Positions 10,536-23,135 of a stretch of 64,000 nucleotides of DNA are shown piece after piece. The stretch comes from Vibrio neptunius (GTDB lineage: Bacteria; Pseudomonadota; Gammaproteobacteria; Enterobacterales; Vibrionaceae): the NCBI RefSeq assembly GCF_000967495.1, contig NZ_JXXU01000022.1, positions 1-64,000 on the forward strand, written 5' to 3'. The notes under the pieces were generated by a model that searched no databases, was not told where the DNA came from, and was given only the letters and a program-made list of their open reading frames with translations. A program made the translations under genes and the position numbers. Within the stretch, counting starts at the first letter, position 1. Each line of letters starts with the position of its first letter.

Positions 10536-11089
10536 TTAACTTCTTGAACCACCTTGCCATGTTTAGTTCCGCGGGTGAGGTCACGACAATATAAACTGCG
10601 GCAAGGATACATCGAGGGCCCGAAGTCATTGTGAACAATCACGCGCTCTTCTATCCGCCACAGATGGTAACTCTTGATATCCATAGCAGGGAAGTCATAG
10701 CGATAGTCACCCACTTTGGCGATTTCAGTACCACGGCTATCACCGAGTAAAGTAATCAATCGCCCTTTTGAGAGTGTTACCGGATCCGCAAAGCCATTGA
10801 TATATCCAACGAATCGACCTTGCGGTTCTTGGTCAATATCAGGCTTGCCATTCGAGCCGATTGGTAAATTCACGATCTCCACTCGTGTCTTATCTTTCAG
10901 ATTAGTCACGCTAGCAATAACCCCCCCCAAACGTAACTCCTGCGCTTGTGATGCTGAAGCTTGCCAGCGAGAGTAGTCCGTTTGTAGAGCTGGATTATCT
11001 GACGCAAGATTTTCTGGAAGCGTACTACAGGCTGTAAGTGTAGCCAAAACACTAACCATAGAAAGGAGTTTAAAAACACGTGGTATCAT
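10532..11089 (-). CDS. yeaY: Slp/YeaY-family outer membrane lipoprotein
   Basis: A 185-residue lipoprotein with a signal peptide and lipobox LTAC (Cys at about residue 21). The mature part is the Slp domain found in starvation- or stress-induced outer-membrane lipoproteins. The residue after Cys is Ser, consistent with outer-membrane sorting by Lol. In E. coli the paralogue yeaY sits between fadD and tsaB, as here, so I use that symbol. The exact role is unknown. It is probably co-transcribed with tsaB and the small gene upstream. Confidence 0.85.
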   Translation of the reverse strand: MIPRVFKLLSMVSVLATLTACSTLPENLASDNPALQTDYSRWQASASQAQELRLGGVIASVTNLKDKTRVEIVNLPIGSNGKPDIDQEPQGRFVGYINGFADPVTLSKGRLITLLGDSRGTEIAKVGDYRYDFPAMDIKSYHLWRIEERVIVHNDFGPSMYPCRSLYCRDLTRGTKHGKVVQEVK

Positions 11090-11108
11090 AAGAGCTTAAC
11101 CAAAAGAA

Positions 11109-11411
11109 TTAGATATAAATATCGACACCTAACAGCTGCGATAGTTCATCACGCTTAGACTGATTCATCACATTCATATACTCTTCCATCGCTTTACGAC
11201 CCTGTCCTTCAGGCAAATCGTATTGCACTTGAGCTTTATGGATGTCTGACTCGTTTACCTGACGGATAGAATGAGCCACCGCATTGGCGACTTTCGAAGG
11301 TCGGCCAACGGATGACTGACCCTGAGATTTTTTTACCTCATTCTTTTTTCCAGTTTTATTGGCCTTATTCGGCCCCGGAACCGAAGGAGGTAATCCATTA
11401 ATCGAAACCAT
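11109..11411 (-). CDS. Small conserved-looking protein of unknown function in the tsaB operon
   Basis: A 100-residue protein I do not recognise. The N-terminal half is basic and Ser/Asn/Pro-rich, probably disordered. The C-terminal half is amphipathic helical: roughly 50-70 with AVAHSIRQV, and 75-97 with RKAMEEYMNVMNQSKRDEL. It ends in a short hydrophobic tail. There is no signal peptide, membrane segment or Cys. It lies 20 bases from tsaB downstream and 19 from yeaY upstream of its end, so it belongs to the same operon. The layout (disordered arm plus helix pair) is reminiscent of anti-sigma or flagellar regulator peptides, but I would not assign one. Confidence 0.75.
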   Translation of the reverse strand: MVSINGLPPSVPGPNKANKTGKKNEVKKSQGQSSVGRPSKVANAVAHSIRQVNESDIHKAQVQYDLPEGQGRKAMEEYMNVMNQSKRDELSQLLGVDIYI

Positions 11412-11431
11412 ACTATCCGTCTAATTTCACC

Positions 11432-12133
11432 TTATTCTCTGCCTGGCAATTTCTTCCATGCAACGGTATCACGCAGATACACAGGACTCGCATCCTCTAC
11501 CGTCAAAGTGTTACCCTTTTCCCACTCGAGTTTAGCCAATGCCACGATATCTTCCGCATCGGGGAAAAGAACTTCTCCTGCAGAGACTTCAAATTTCAGC
11601 TCCGCTAGCGCTTCATGATACGCTTCCCAACCCGTTCCTGCAGTCAGCCAACGTTGCTCGTCACTTTGGCTATTTTCAGACAAAACCGCCGGAGGAATAA
11701 CACATTCGGCATCAGTAGCAATCCAAATGCCATCTTCTTGACGCACAAAACGACCCCAGTAGACTTCGCTCATTCGCGCGTCAATCGCACACGCCACGTG
11801 GCTCACACCATGTTTACGGTAACTACCTTGAGCCATGGCTTGCAATGTTGAAACACCAATCATAGGCAGATCAGCACCAAATGCTAAACCTTGTGCAATA
11901 CCAATGCCAATGCGGACACCTGTAAAACTGCCCGGTCCACGACCAAACGCGAGCGCGTCAAGTTCAGCCAGAGTGATCCCCGCTTCTTTCAGCACTTCGT
12001 CTACCATCGGGAGGATCTTTTTAGTGTGGTCTCGTGGTGCTACTTCACTACGAACATAGATCTGGTCATTAACTAGCAACGCAACAGAGCAGTTCTCTGT
12101 TGCCGTGTCTAAGGCAAGAATTTTTGCACTCAT
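11432..12133 (-). CDS. tsaB: tRNA threonylcarbamoyladenosine biosynthesis protein TsaB
   Basis: A scaffold partner of TsaD in forming t6A37 of ANN-reading tRNAs. The 233-residue ASKHA-fold protein opens with [15 protein letters not shown] and has the [14 protein letters not shown] segment near residue 63, a hallmark of YeaZ/TsaB. Length matches the E. coli protein (231). Twelve bases separate it from yoaA upstream, and the yoaA-tsaB-yeaY order is the E. coli order. Confidence 0.95.
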   Translation of the reverse strand: MSAKILALDTATENCSVALLVNDQIYVRSEVAPRDHTKKILPMVDEVLKEAGITLAELDALAFGRGPGSFTGVRIGIGIAQGLAFGADLPMIGVSTLQAMAQGSYRKHGVSHVACAIDARMSEVYWGRFVRQEDGIWIATDAECVIPPAVLSENSQSDEQRWLTAGTGWEAYHEALAELKFEVSAGEVLFPDAEDIVALAKLEWEKGNTLTVEDASPVYLRDTVAWKKLPGRE

Positions 12134-12145
12134 TGAATTCTCTGA

Positions 12146-14074
12146 TTATTCGGTTGTTTGTGAAATTTTTTTAAGGAAATCCTGCACTAGCCCCAAGTCC
12201 CGTGTTCTGGGAATTGGAGGTAAGCTGGCAAGAAATACGCCGCCATATTCGCGTGTCACTAAACGATTGTCACAAATGATCAACGCACCTTTGTCTTTTT
12301 TATCTCGGATTAAGCGACCAACCCCTTGCTTAAGGGTAATCACGGCATCCGGTATCTGGACCTGTGAAAATGGGTCCCCACCTTTAAGCTGGCAATCTTC
12401 TATCCGCGCTTTAAGTAGCGGGTCGTCGGGTGCTGTGAAAGGTAATTTATCGATAATAACACAGCTCAGTGTGTCACCTCTAACATCAATACCTTCCCAA
12501 AATGCACCTGTCGCCACCAGCAAAGCATTACCCAGTTCCATAAACTCTGCCAGTGTTTTTTGTTTACTGGTTTCACCTTGCATTAGCACTGGAATGCTCA
12601 AACGCTCACGGAACCTCTCACCGAGTTCCCGCATCATGCTATGCGAGGTACAAAGGAAAAAACAGCGCCCCTGATTCTGCTCAATCAAAGGGCCGAGCAT
12701 GCGAACAAGCTTATCCGCCATACCCGGACTATTCGGCTCAGGAAGGTAACGCGGCACACATAACCTTGCCTGACTCTGATAGTCAAATGGACTTGGCAAA
12801 GACATTTCCGTCTGAGGTTTTAGACCCAACCGAGAAGTAAAATGACCGAAATCCCCTTTTACACCTAAAGTAGCGGAAGTAAATACCCACGCCCCTTGCT
12901 TTAACTCGATCTGTTCCTGAAACTTGTCTGATACCGAAAGCGGGGTGATATGAAGGCTAAAATGACGCGGAGTCGTATCGTACCAGTAAGAGTACCCCGT
13001 AATGGAAACCTCACAAACTCGTTCCAGTCTCGCTTGAATTGTGCAGGCTCGTTCATACGCCGTATCCAACAGTTGGCTCCGACCTAATGCTAATTTGAGT
13101 ACTTCGAGACAAAAATCCAGCGACTCACGTAATCTTTCTAGTTCTCTGGCAATTGAGGGAGATTGAATCGCTTCACGCCAGTTACCTCGGAAACCTGGTT
13201 CACCGAGGGCAATTCTTAAGTCCATCGCAGTTTGCAGCAATTTCTCGCTGATCTTCTGCAATTGGCGCATGTCTTTTGCTTCGGTGCGATAACCTATTTC
13301 AATATCCTTACAAAGCTCCTGAATCTGACGGCTAGAGAGAGACTGACCAAAGTACTGACTGGCAATATCAGGTAACTGGTGAGCTTCGTCGAAGATAAAC
13401 ACTTCCGCTTCTGGTATCAGCTCCCCAAACCCCGTTTCTTTTATCGCTAAATCGGCCAAAAATAGATGATGATTGACGACCACAACGTCCGCATCCATGG
13501 CTTTTTTGCGAGCCTTAAGAACAAAACAGTCTTGATAACTTGGACACTCTTTACCTAAGCAATTGTCGTTGGTTGAAGTAATCGTTGGGATAACTGGGCT
13601 GTCTTCTGCGATTTCGTCACAATCGCCTAAATCCCCAGTTTTGGTCTCACTCGCCCATGAGCGGACTTTGATCAGCTGGCTGAGCAGCGCTGGATCCGCA
13701 TGATGCCCATGACTTTCAACCATTTGTCGACTAAGACGGTCAAGACACAAGTAGTTTGCTCGCCCCTTAAGTAACGCCACTTGACCGTAAAAGCCCAGTG
13801 CGTCCGTCATCAAGGGTAAATCACGATGAAACAACTGTTCTTGGAGGTTTTTCGAACCGGTACTAATGATAGTTTTTTTACCACTCAGTAGTGCAGGAAC
13901 CAGATAAGCGAAGGTTTTCCCTGTGCCGGTTCCGGCTTCAATAACGACTTGCTGGTCACTTTTAATTGCTTTAACTACAGATTCAGCCATATCAAGCTGA
14001 GCCTGTCGGGGTTGGAACCCAGGAATCGCTTTACCTAGAGCACCATCTGCTGAGAACGTTTTCGAGATCATCAA
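12146..14074 (-). CDS. yoaA: DinG/XPD-family DNA helicase YoaA
   Basis: A superfamily 2 iron-sulfur helicase of 642 residues. Walker A is EAGTGTGKTF near residue 46. Cysteines at about 110, 167, 172 and 178 (around CLGKECPSYQDC) would hold the 4Fe-4S cluster. The DEAH box is FDEAHQLP near 229 and motif VI is QGVGRLIRDK near 600. E. coli YoaA unwinds DNA and works with the polymerase III chi subunit in damage tolerance. Position next to tsaB and length distinguish it from DinG (over 700 residues). I saw no clear LexA box upstream. Confidence 0.9.
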   Translation of the reverse strand: MMISKTFSADGALGKAIPGFQPRQAQLDMAESVVKAIKSDQQVVIEAGTGTGKTFAYLVPALLSGKKTIISTGSKNLQEQLFHRDLPLMTDALGFYGQVALLKGRANYLCLDRLSRQMVESHGHHADPALLSQLIKVRSWASETKTGDLGDCDEIAEDSPVIPTITSTNDNCLGKECPSYQDCFVLKARKKAMDADVVVVNHHLFLADLAIKETGFGELIPEAEVFIFDEAHQLPDIASQYFGQSLSSRQIQELCKDIEIGYRTEAKDMRQLQKISEKLLQTAMDLRIALGEPGFRGNWREAIQSPSIARELERLRESLDFCLEVLKLALGRSQLLDTAYERACTIQARLERVCEVSITGYSYWYDTTPRHFSLHITPLSVSDKFQEQIELKQGAWVFTSATLGVKGDFGHFTSRLGLKPQTEMSLPSPFDYQSQARLCVPRYLPEPNSPGMADKLVRMLGPLIEQNQGRCFFLCTSHSMMRELGERFRERLSIPVLMQGETSKQKTLAEFMELGNALLVATGAFWEGIDVRGDTLSCVIIDKLPFTAPDDPLLKARIEDCQLKGGDPFSQVQIPDAVITLKQGVGRLIRDKKDKGALIICDNRLVTREYGGVFLASLPPIPRTRDLGLVQDFLKKISQTTE

Positions 14075-14193
14075 GTAGTGTAATTTGAATCGGATTAGGT
14101 TACGAACGAGGGATTATGGCAGGTTTAGAGACTGGGCGCGAATGCAAATCGGATCCGCGCCAGTAGGCTACGTTATTGATGTGCAAGTTTGTG

Positions 14194-14394
14194 TTAGCGA
14201 CGGTTGAGATAACGTGATAACCACGCTGGGCCAGAAAACTCGTTGTGACTGTCCATCATGACACGAGCGGCTTCACTAGGCGACGCTTTGCTTTCCCACA
14301 TTTCATTAAGCAGCTCTTCATTCATCTCGTGGTCACCGAGAAGCGCACTGACTCTCTCGGAATACAACTTACGTGCGAGTAGATCTTTATCCAT
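14194..14394 (-). CDS. Small protein of unknown function divergent from purU
   Basis: A 66-residue acidic helical protein I do not recognise. The preferred start is the ATG at 14394, which has an AGGTGG ribosome-binding site six bases upstream. A TTG at 14436 would add 14 residues without a good site. It contains a dimer-like helix LNEMWESKASPSEAARVMM and ends in WLSRYLNRR. No signal peptide or membrane segment. It stands alone, 119 bp after yoaA's start, transcribed away from purU. Confidence 0.7.
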   Translation of the reverse strand: MDKDLLARKLYSERVSALLGDHEMNEELLNEMWESKASPSEAARVMMDSHNEFSGPAWLSRYLNRR

Positions 14395-14589
14395 ACGAAC
14401 CACCTGTCTTGCTAAAAGCTGACAATTTTTGAACAAATTCGCCGAGCTAATCGGTTAACTCGGATTAATTGTTGAAACCTTTTTAATATTAGTTTAATTG
14501 TAGCTTCCATATTGTGGAGCGCTTCACCGTTCGACGCTCGGCAAAAATTTCAGAATGCGAAAAAAATAAATCACGGAAGTTTTAACCCA

Positions 14590-15423
14590 ATGGAAAAGAA
14601 AACACTGCTCACTCATTGTACCGATGCACCAGGCCTGATTTCTAAAATCACCAATATTTGTTACAAGCACCAACTCAACATCATTCATAATAATGAATTT
14701 GTCGATAATACCAGCGGCCATTTCTTCATGCGGACCGAACTGGAGGGTTATTTCAATGATCAAACCTTCCTTGCCGACCTAGACCAAGCTCTACCGCAAG
14801 GTGCTAAAAGAAAGTTGATTGGCCCAAACCGTAAGCGCGTTGTTATTCTCGTCACCAAAGAAGCACACTGTATTGGTGATATTCTGATGAAAAATTTCGA
14901 TGGCAGCCTAGACGTTGATATTGCTGCAGTAGTGGGTAACTACGATACGCTTAAAAGTCTGACAGAGAAGTTTGATATTCCATATCATTGCGTCTCTCAC
15001 GAGGGGCTAAATCGGGAAGAACATGAGCAAAAAATGCTCGACGTCATCGATCAGTACAATGCGGACTATTTGGTCTTGGCTAAGTACATGCGCGTACTAA
15101 CGCCATCATTTGTCGAAAAATACCACCATAAGATCATTAACATCCATCATAGTTTTCTACCCGCTTTCATTGGTGCAAAGCCTTATCAACAAGCTTACGA
15201 GCGCGGCGTTAAAATCATTGGTGCAACCGCACACTTCGTCACCAATGACCTAGACGAAGGACCAATCATCAAGCAAGACGTGATTCCGGTCGACCATAAC
15301 TTCAGCGCAAAGGATATGGCTCAGGCGGGAAGAGATGTTGAAAAGAATGTTCTGAGTAAAGCACTCAATAAAGTGATAAATGACCACGTATTTGTCTACG
15401 GCAACAAGACGGTCATTCTTTAG
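14590..15423 (+). CDS. purU: Formyltetrahydrofolate deformylase PurU
   Basis: Hydrolyses 10-formyl-THF to THF and formate, balancing one-carbon pools and feeding formate to PurT. The ATG at 14590 is chosen over the longer frame from 14512 because it has a GGAAG site at proper spacing and gives 277 residues, the family length (280 in E. coli). An N-terminal ACT domain (about 1-80) precedes a formyltransferase-fold domain with IINIHHSFLPAFIGAKPYQQA near residue 180, containing the catalytic His pair, and a conserved Asp in LDEGPIIKQD. Confidence 0.95.
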   Translation: MEKKTLLTHCTDAPGLISKITNICYKHQLNIIHNNEFVDNTSGHFFMRTELEGYFNDQTFLADLDQALPQGAKRKLIGPNRKRVVILVTKEAHCIGDILMKNFDGSLDVDIAAVVGNYDTLKSLTEKFDIPYHCVSHEGLNREEHEQKMLDVIDQYNADYLVLAKYMRVLTPSFVEKYHHKIINIHHSFLPAFIGAKPYQQAYERGVKIIGATAHFVTNDLDEGPIIKQDVIPVDHNFSAKDMAQAGRDVEKNVLSKALNKVINDHVFVYGNKTVIL

Positions 15424-15440
15424 TCTTCCATCCCAAATGC

Positions 15441-15470
15441 AAAAAGACCTCTCATCGGAGGTCTTTTTTA
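15441..15470. terminator. Bidirectional terminator between purU and fadH
   Basis: AAAAAGACCTC/GAGGTCTTTTT with a short TCATCG loop, 18 bases after purU and 14 bases from the fadH stop codon. Confidence 0.92.
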
Positions 15471-15483
15471 ATGTTTGGATTTG

Positions 15484-17508
<2,025 letters not shown>

Positions 17509-17693
17509 TTACTCTGGTCTGACCACAATACGGCGAGTTGTAATAAAAATCAAACAAGCGTTTACATTTTTGTAACACCGATCAATCTTGCAGTTGTTTG
17601 GGTATACTAGTTTGAGTAGGATATAACTTATCTGTATTTAGACAGTCTTAGAATATCAAGACCTATACCTGTGCTAAGCGCAGCGGAGCCCTA

Positions 17694-19544
17694 ATGAAAA
17701 ATTTATTTAAGTTGATCGGTATGATTTTTAAAGGCATATGGAAACTCATTACCTTTATTCGTCTTGCCCTGGTTAATCTTATCTTTCTTGCCACGATTGG
17801 CATTATTTACTTCATTTACACAAACGCAGAGTCCGCCATCCCGTCCGTCCCTAAACAGTCTGCGTTAGTGCTCAATCTTTCTGGACCAATCGTTGAGCAA
17901 TCAAGATATGTGAACCCTGTGGACTCCTTTACTGGCTCGCTATTTGGTCAGGATATGCCAAGAGAAAACGTCTTGTTTGATATTGTTGAGTCAATACGCC
18001 ATGCCAAAGATGACCCTAAGATCACCGGTATAGTGCTTGCTCTGCGTGACATGCCAGAAACTAATTTAACTAAGTTGCGCTACATAGCTAAAGCACTTAA
18101 TGAGTTTAAGGCTTCCGGCAAGCCTATTTACGCCGCGGGTGAATTTTACAACCAAAGTCAGTACTACCTAGCCAGTTACGCCGACAAAATTTACCTAGCT
18201 CCAGATGGCGCAGTGTTGATTAAAGGCTACAGCGCCTACTCAATGTACTACAAAACACTGTTAGAAAAGATTGATGTCAACACGCATGTTTTCCGTGTTG
18301 GTACCTATAAATCAGCCATTGAGCCTTTCGTACGCGATGATATGTCAGACGCAGCTAAAGAGTCTGCGTCACGCTGGCTGGGTCAATTGTGGGGGGCCTA
18401 TGTCGATGACGTAGCCACTAATCGTCAGGTATCCGCCAAAACGCTGAACCCAAGCATGGAAGAGTTTTTAGCCTTGTTAAAAGAGCAAGATGGCGATTTG
18501 GCGGCCTTATCTCTTGAACTAGGTTTAGTGGATGAGCTGGCGACACGACAACAAGTACGTGCCGATTTGAGCGAGATATTTGGTAGCAATGGCGAAGACA
18601 GTTACAACTACGTCGATTACTACGAATACCAAACCACAATGAAGCCAACGTTCAATTTGTCGCAGGACGATATCGCGATTGTCGTCGCTAGTGGTACCAT
18701 CCTGGATGGCTCTCAACCAAGAGGTACAACTGGCGGTGATACTGTCGCTGCACTTCTACGACAAGCACGTAACGATGAAAAAATTAAAGCGGTTGTTTTG
18801 CGGGTAGACAGCCCGGGCGGTAGCGCGTTTGCATCCGAAGTGATTCGCAATGAAATCGAAGCACTGAAAGAAGCAGGCAAACCAGTGGTGGCCTCGATGT
18901 CGAGCTTAGCCGCTTCAGGAGGCTACTGGATTTCGATGGGAGCAGATCGTATTGTTGCACAACCAACGACGTTAACTGGCTCAATTGGTATCTTTAGTGT
19001 TATTACGACATTCGAAAAAGGCTTAAATAGACTCGGTGTATACACTGATGGAGTGGGAACTTCCCCGTTTTCAGGAGTCGGTATCACCACCGGCTTATCT
19101 GAAGGTGCCGCAGATGCTTTCCAAATGGGTATTGAGCACGGCTATCATCGTTTTATCGGCTTAGTCAGTGAAAGCAGAAACATCCCATTGAAAGATATGG
19201 ATAGTATCGCTCAGGGTCGCGTTTGGACGGGCCAAGATGCCGCGAAGTTCGGTCTGGTTGATAAAATGGGTGACTTTGATGACGCTGTTAAGCTGGCAGC
19301 GGAGCTGGCAAAAGTCGAAGAATACAACCTGTATTGGGTAGAAGAACCATTGTCGCCTGCAGAGCAGTTTATCCAAGACTTCATGAATCAAGTCAAAGTC
19401 AATCTTGGTGTCGATGCCAGCGCATGGTTGCCTACCGCCCTGCAACCTTTAGCAGCACAAGTTGTTCAGGATGCCAGCTTACTGGACAGTTTCAATGATC
19501 CGAAAGGCCATTACGCATTCTGTCTAAACTGTCAGGTTCAGTAA
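17694..19544 (+). CDS. sppA: Signal peptide peptidase SppA, 67 kDa type
   Basis: An inner-membrane protease that digests cleaved signal peptides. The 616-residue protein is anchored by one N-terminal membrane segment (about residues 22-43). Two S49 peptidase repeats follow. The general-base Lys lies in FRVGTYKSAIEPF near residue 205 in the first, and the nucleophile Ser in SMSSLAASGGYW near 405 in the second, as in E. coli (618 residues). The preceding 194 bp contain AT-rich promoter-like sequence. Confidence 0.95.
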   Translation: MKNLFKLIGMIFKGIWKLITFIRLALVNLIFLATIGIIYFIYTNAESAIPSVPKQSALVLNLSGPIVEQSRYVNPVDSFTGSLFGQDMPRENVLFDIVESIRHAKDDPKITGIVLALRDMPETNLTKLRYIAKALNEFKASGKPIYAAGEFYNQSQYYLASYADKIYLAPDGAVLIKGYSAYSMYYKTLLEKIDVNTHVFRVGTYKSAIEPFVRDDMSDAAKESASRWLGQLWGAYVDDVATNRQVSAKTLNPSMEEFLALLKEQDGDLAALSLELGLVDELATRQQVRADLSEIFGSNGEDSYNYVDYYEYQTTMKPTFNLSQDDIAIVVASGTILDGSQPRGTTGGDTVAALLRQARNDEKIKAVVLRVDSPGGSAFASEVIRNEIEALKEAGKPVVASMSSLAASGGYWISMGADRIVAQPTTLTGSIGIFSVITTFEKGLNRLGVYTDGVGTSPFSGVGITTGLSEGAADAFQMGIEHGYHRFIGLVSESRNIPLKDMDSIAQGRVWTGQDAAKFGLVDKMGDFDDAVKLAAELAKVEEYNLYWVEEPLSPAEQFIQDFMNQVKVNLGVDASAWLPTALQPLAAQVVQDASLLDSFNDPKGHYAFCLNCQVQ

Positions 19545-19583
19545 CGACTGATTCATCAACTTGATTGAGCCTATCTGAGTATC

Positions 19584-19616
19584 TGGGGTATTCCTGTGCG
19601 GGGTACCCCTTTTTAT
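19584..19616 (+). terminator. Terminator of sppA
   Basis: GGGGTA pairs with TACCCC around a 14-base loop and is followed by TTTTTA, 40 bases after the sppA stop codon. The stem is short and the loop long. Confidence 0.65.
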
Positions 19617-19678
19617 TGCTACTGATTGATATATAATCCCACGCTCTGTTCCCCCTACAATTAACTGGTTTCTAAGCA

Positions 19679-20695
19679 ATGGCAAGAAAACACATTTATA
19701 TCGCTTACACTGGCGGAACCATCGGCATGAAAAAGTCAGATGATCACGGTTACGTTCCAGTGGCTGGATTCATGGAAAAACAACTGGCTAGCATGCCAGA
19801 GTTCCAGCGCCCAGAAATGCCAGAATTTACGATTCACGAATATGATCCGCTGATCGATTCATCCGACATGACACCGAAGGACTGGCAGCAAATCGCGGAT
19901 GATATTCGCGAGAATTACGATAAATACGATGGTTTCGTTATTCTACATGGCACAGACACAATGGCGTATACTGCCTCGGCATTGTCTTTCATGCTGGAAA
20001 ACCTCGGCAAACCTGTGATTGTGACGGGCTCACAAATCCCACTTGCGGAGCTGCGCTCAGATGGCCAGGCCAACCTGCTTAACGCTCTGCACATTGCGGC
20101 CAATTACCCAATCAATGAAGTCACTCTGTTCTTCAACAACAAATTGATGCGTGGTAACCGCAGTACGAAATCACACGCAGACGGTTTCAATGCCTTTACT
20201 TCCCCGAACTTACCACCGCTACTAGAAGCGGGTATCAATATCCAGATCAGCAACGATATTGTGGTGGGTGAAAAACCAGAAGGCGAATTTAAGGTTCATG
20301 ACATTACACCTCAGCCAATTGGCGTGATCACCATGTACCCGGGTATCTCACATGAGGTGATTCGTAATACACTGCTCCAGCCAGTCAACGCAATGATCCT
20401 ACTAACCTTTGGCGTGGGCAATGCTCCGCAAAATCCGGAACTGCTCGCACATCTTAAAGATGCTTCCGAGCGTGGCGTCATTGTCGTCAATCTCACTCAA
20501 TGCTTAGCGGGTAAAGTCAACATGGGTGGTTATGCCACGGGCTGCGCATTGGCAGAAGCTGGCGTCATCAGCGGTTACGACATGACTCCTGAAGCTGCAC
20601 TGGCCAAACTACACTATCTTTTGAGTCAAAACCTGACTTACGAGCAAGTGAAAGTTCAAATGCAGAAAGTACTGCGCGGTGAAATGTCGATATAA
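19679..20695 (+). CDS. ansA: Cytoplasmic L-asparaginase I
   Basis: Hydrolyses asparagine to aspartate and ammonia. The 338-residue type I enzyme has no signal peptide, unlike the periplasmic type II. The nucleophile Thr lies in YTGGTIGM (residues 10-17) and the second Thr-Asp pair in LHGTDTMAYTASAL near 90. Length equals E. coli AnsA. A TATAAT -10-like box lies about 50 bases upstream. In vibrios ansA follows sppA, as here. Confidence 0.95.
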   Translation: MARKHIYIAYTGGTIGMKKSDDHGYVPVAGFMEKQLASMPEFQRPEMPEFTIHEYDPLIDSSDMTPKDWQQIADDIRENYDKYDGFVILHGTDTMAYTASALSFMLENLGKPVIVTGSQIPLAELRSDGQANLLNALHIAANYPINEVTLFFNNKLMRGNRSTKSHADGFNAFTSPNLPPLLEAGINIQISNDIVVGEKPEGEFKVHDITPQPIGVITMYPGISHEVIRNTLLQPVNAMILLTFGVGNAPQNPELLAHLKDASERGVIVVNLTQCLAGKVNMGGYATGCALAEAGVISGYDMTPEAALAKLHYLLSQNLTYEQVKVQMQKVLRGEMSI

Positions 20696-20722
20696 CAAAC
20701 ATCTTTTCCAAAAATAATGATA

Positions 20723-20748
20723 AAAAAGCCGACAAGATGTCGGCTTTT
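20723..20748 (+). terminator. Terminator of ansA
   Basis: AAAAAGCCGAC/GTCGGCTTTT with loop AAGAT, 28 bases after the ansA stop codon. Confidence 0.9.
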
Positions 20749-20768
20749 CTCTTTATTTCAGAGCTCTG

Positions 20769-21674
20769 ATGAGACTTGTTCAGCTTGTTCTGGCTTATGA
20801 TTCAGTTCATCATACGCTTTTCAATAGCAATCAATTCCACCTTATGTACATTGATCATTCTATATGGGTTTGGCTCCTATTCTGCGCTTCCATTCTGGCC
20901 GCATTTCTTAAAGCGCCGAAGTCCTCATTGAGTTTGCTTGCCGCAACTCTTCTCGGTGGCTTGATAGCTGGTGTATTATCGCCTCTAGGCTTGATTCTCG
21001 TCGTGACCTTTCTAGCAGTGACTTACTACCTCAAAAACAAGTCTTCGCTACCATCAGTGATACTCTCAACAGTTGTCATCATTGGGAGCCTCGCACTCTT
21101 TCTACATTTGGTGCCGGGTTTTAGCAATCCGCTAGTCCTTCAAAACGTGCAAGCTGGCGCTCTAAGTGCAGATTTCAGCATGTATTTGAACCTAGACAAA
21201 CCTCTGGCCTTCTTCGCCCTTCTTTTGGCTTTCCCCACATTGTTAGGAGAAAAGCGCAAGGTAAACTGTCGATCCGTACTATTGATATCAATCTCCTTGT
21301 TCGCGTTACTGCCTATTGCATCACTGCTTGGAGCAATCAAACCTGAGCTCTCTATCCCCAGCTGGTGGTGGTTGTTCGCCTTTAACAATCTATTATTCAC
21401 CTGTGTCGCTGAAGAGGCCCTGTTCCGTGGTTTTATCCAACAAAAGTTAACCAACAAGTATGGTGCCTATATCGGCGTTGTAGCTGCGAGTCTGTTATTT
21501 GGATTCGCACACTTTGCAGGTGGCCCACTATTCATTGTTTTCGCGTCACTAGCTGGGCTTGGCTACGGCTTAATCTTCCATACGACTGGAAGATTATGGG
21601 CTGCAGTTTTGGTGCATTTTCTATTTAACTTCAGTCACTTGCTCTTTTATACCTACCCAATTCTTCGTGGATAA
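20769..21674 (+). CDS. CPBP-family intramembrane metalloprotease
   Basis: A multi-pass membrane protein of up to 301 residues with the three CAAX-protease-like (Abi/CPBP) motifs: EEALFRGFIQ near 215, FGFAHF near 240 and HFLFNF near 285. These supply the Glu and His residues proposed to bind zinc. About seven or eight hydrophobic segments are visible. The start is uncertain: ATG 20769 and ATG 20844 both lack a clear ribosome-binding site, and the later one gives a more typical N-terminus leading straight into a membrane helix. Substrate unknown; bacterial relatives act in protein processing or bacteriocin self-immunity. Confidence 0.85.
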   Translation: MRLVQLVLAYDSVHHTLFNSNQFHLMYIDHSIWVWLLFCASILAAFLKAPKSSLSLLAATLLGGLIAGVLSPLGLILVVTFLAVTYYLKNKSSLPSVILSTVVIIGSLALFLHLVPGFSNPLVLQNVQAGALSADFSMYLNLDKPLAFFALLLAFPTLLGEKRKVNCRSVLLISISLFALLPIASLLGAIKPELSIPSWWWLFAFNNLLFTCVAEEALFRGFIQQKLTNKYGAYIGVVAASLLFGFAHFAGGPLFIVFASLAGLGYGLIFHTTGRLWAAVLVHFLFNFSHLLFYTYPILRG

Positions 21675-21685
21675 TAAACAGATAC

Positions 21686-21717
21686 AAAAAAGCCAGCTCA
21701 CTTGAGCTGGCTTTTTG
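21686..21717. terminator. Bidirectional terminator between CPBP gene and serS
   Basis: AAAAAAGCCAGCTCA/TGAGCTGGCTTTTT with a minimal CT loop. It serves both convergent genes. Confidence 0.93.
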
Positions 21718-21731
21718 GTGTTTATTTTAGG

Positions 21732-23135
<1,404 letters not shown>

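Noticed and set aside
12105..12674. A 189-codon open frame on the plus strand across tsaB and yoaA
   Set aside because: It is antisense to the well-supported tsaB-yoaA junction and its product has no domain-like features.
14517..14539. Possible folate-type riboswitch before purU (GAGCG/CGCTC hairpin)
   Set aside because: Only one small stem is visible and no riboswitch core could be recognised.
14512..14589. Upstream extension of purU
   Set aside because: It adds 26 residues without homology to the ACT domain start; the ATG at 14590 has the ribosome-binding site and family length.
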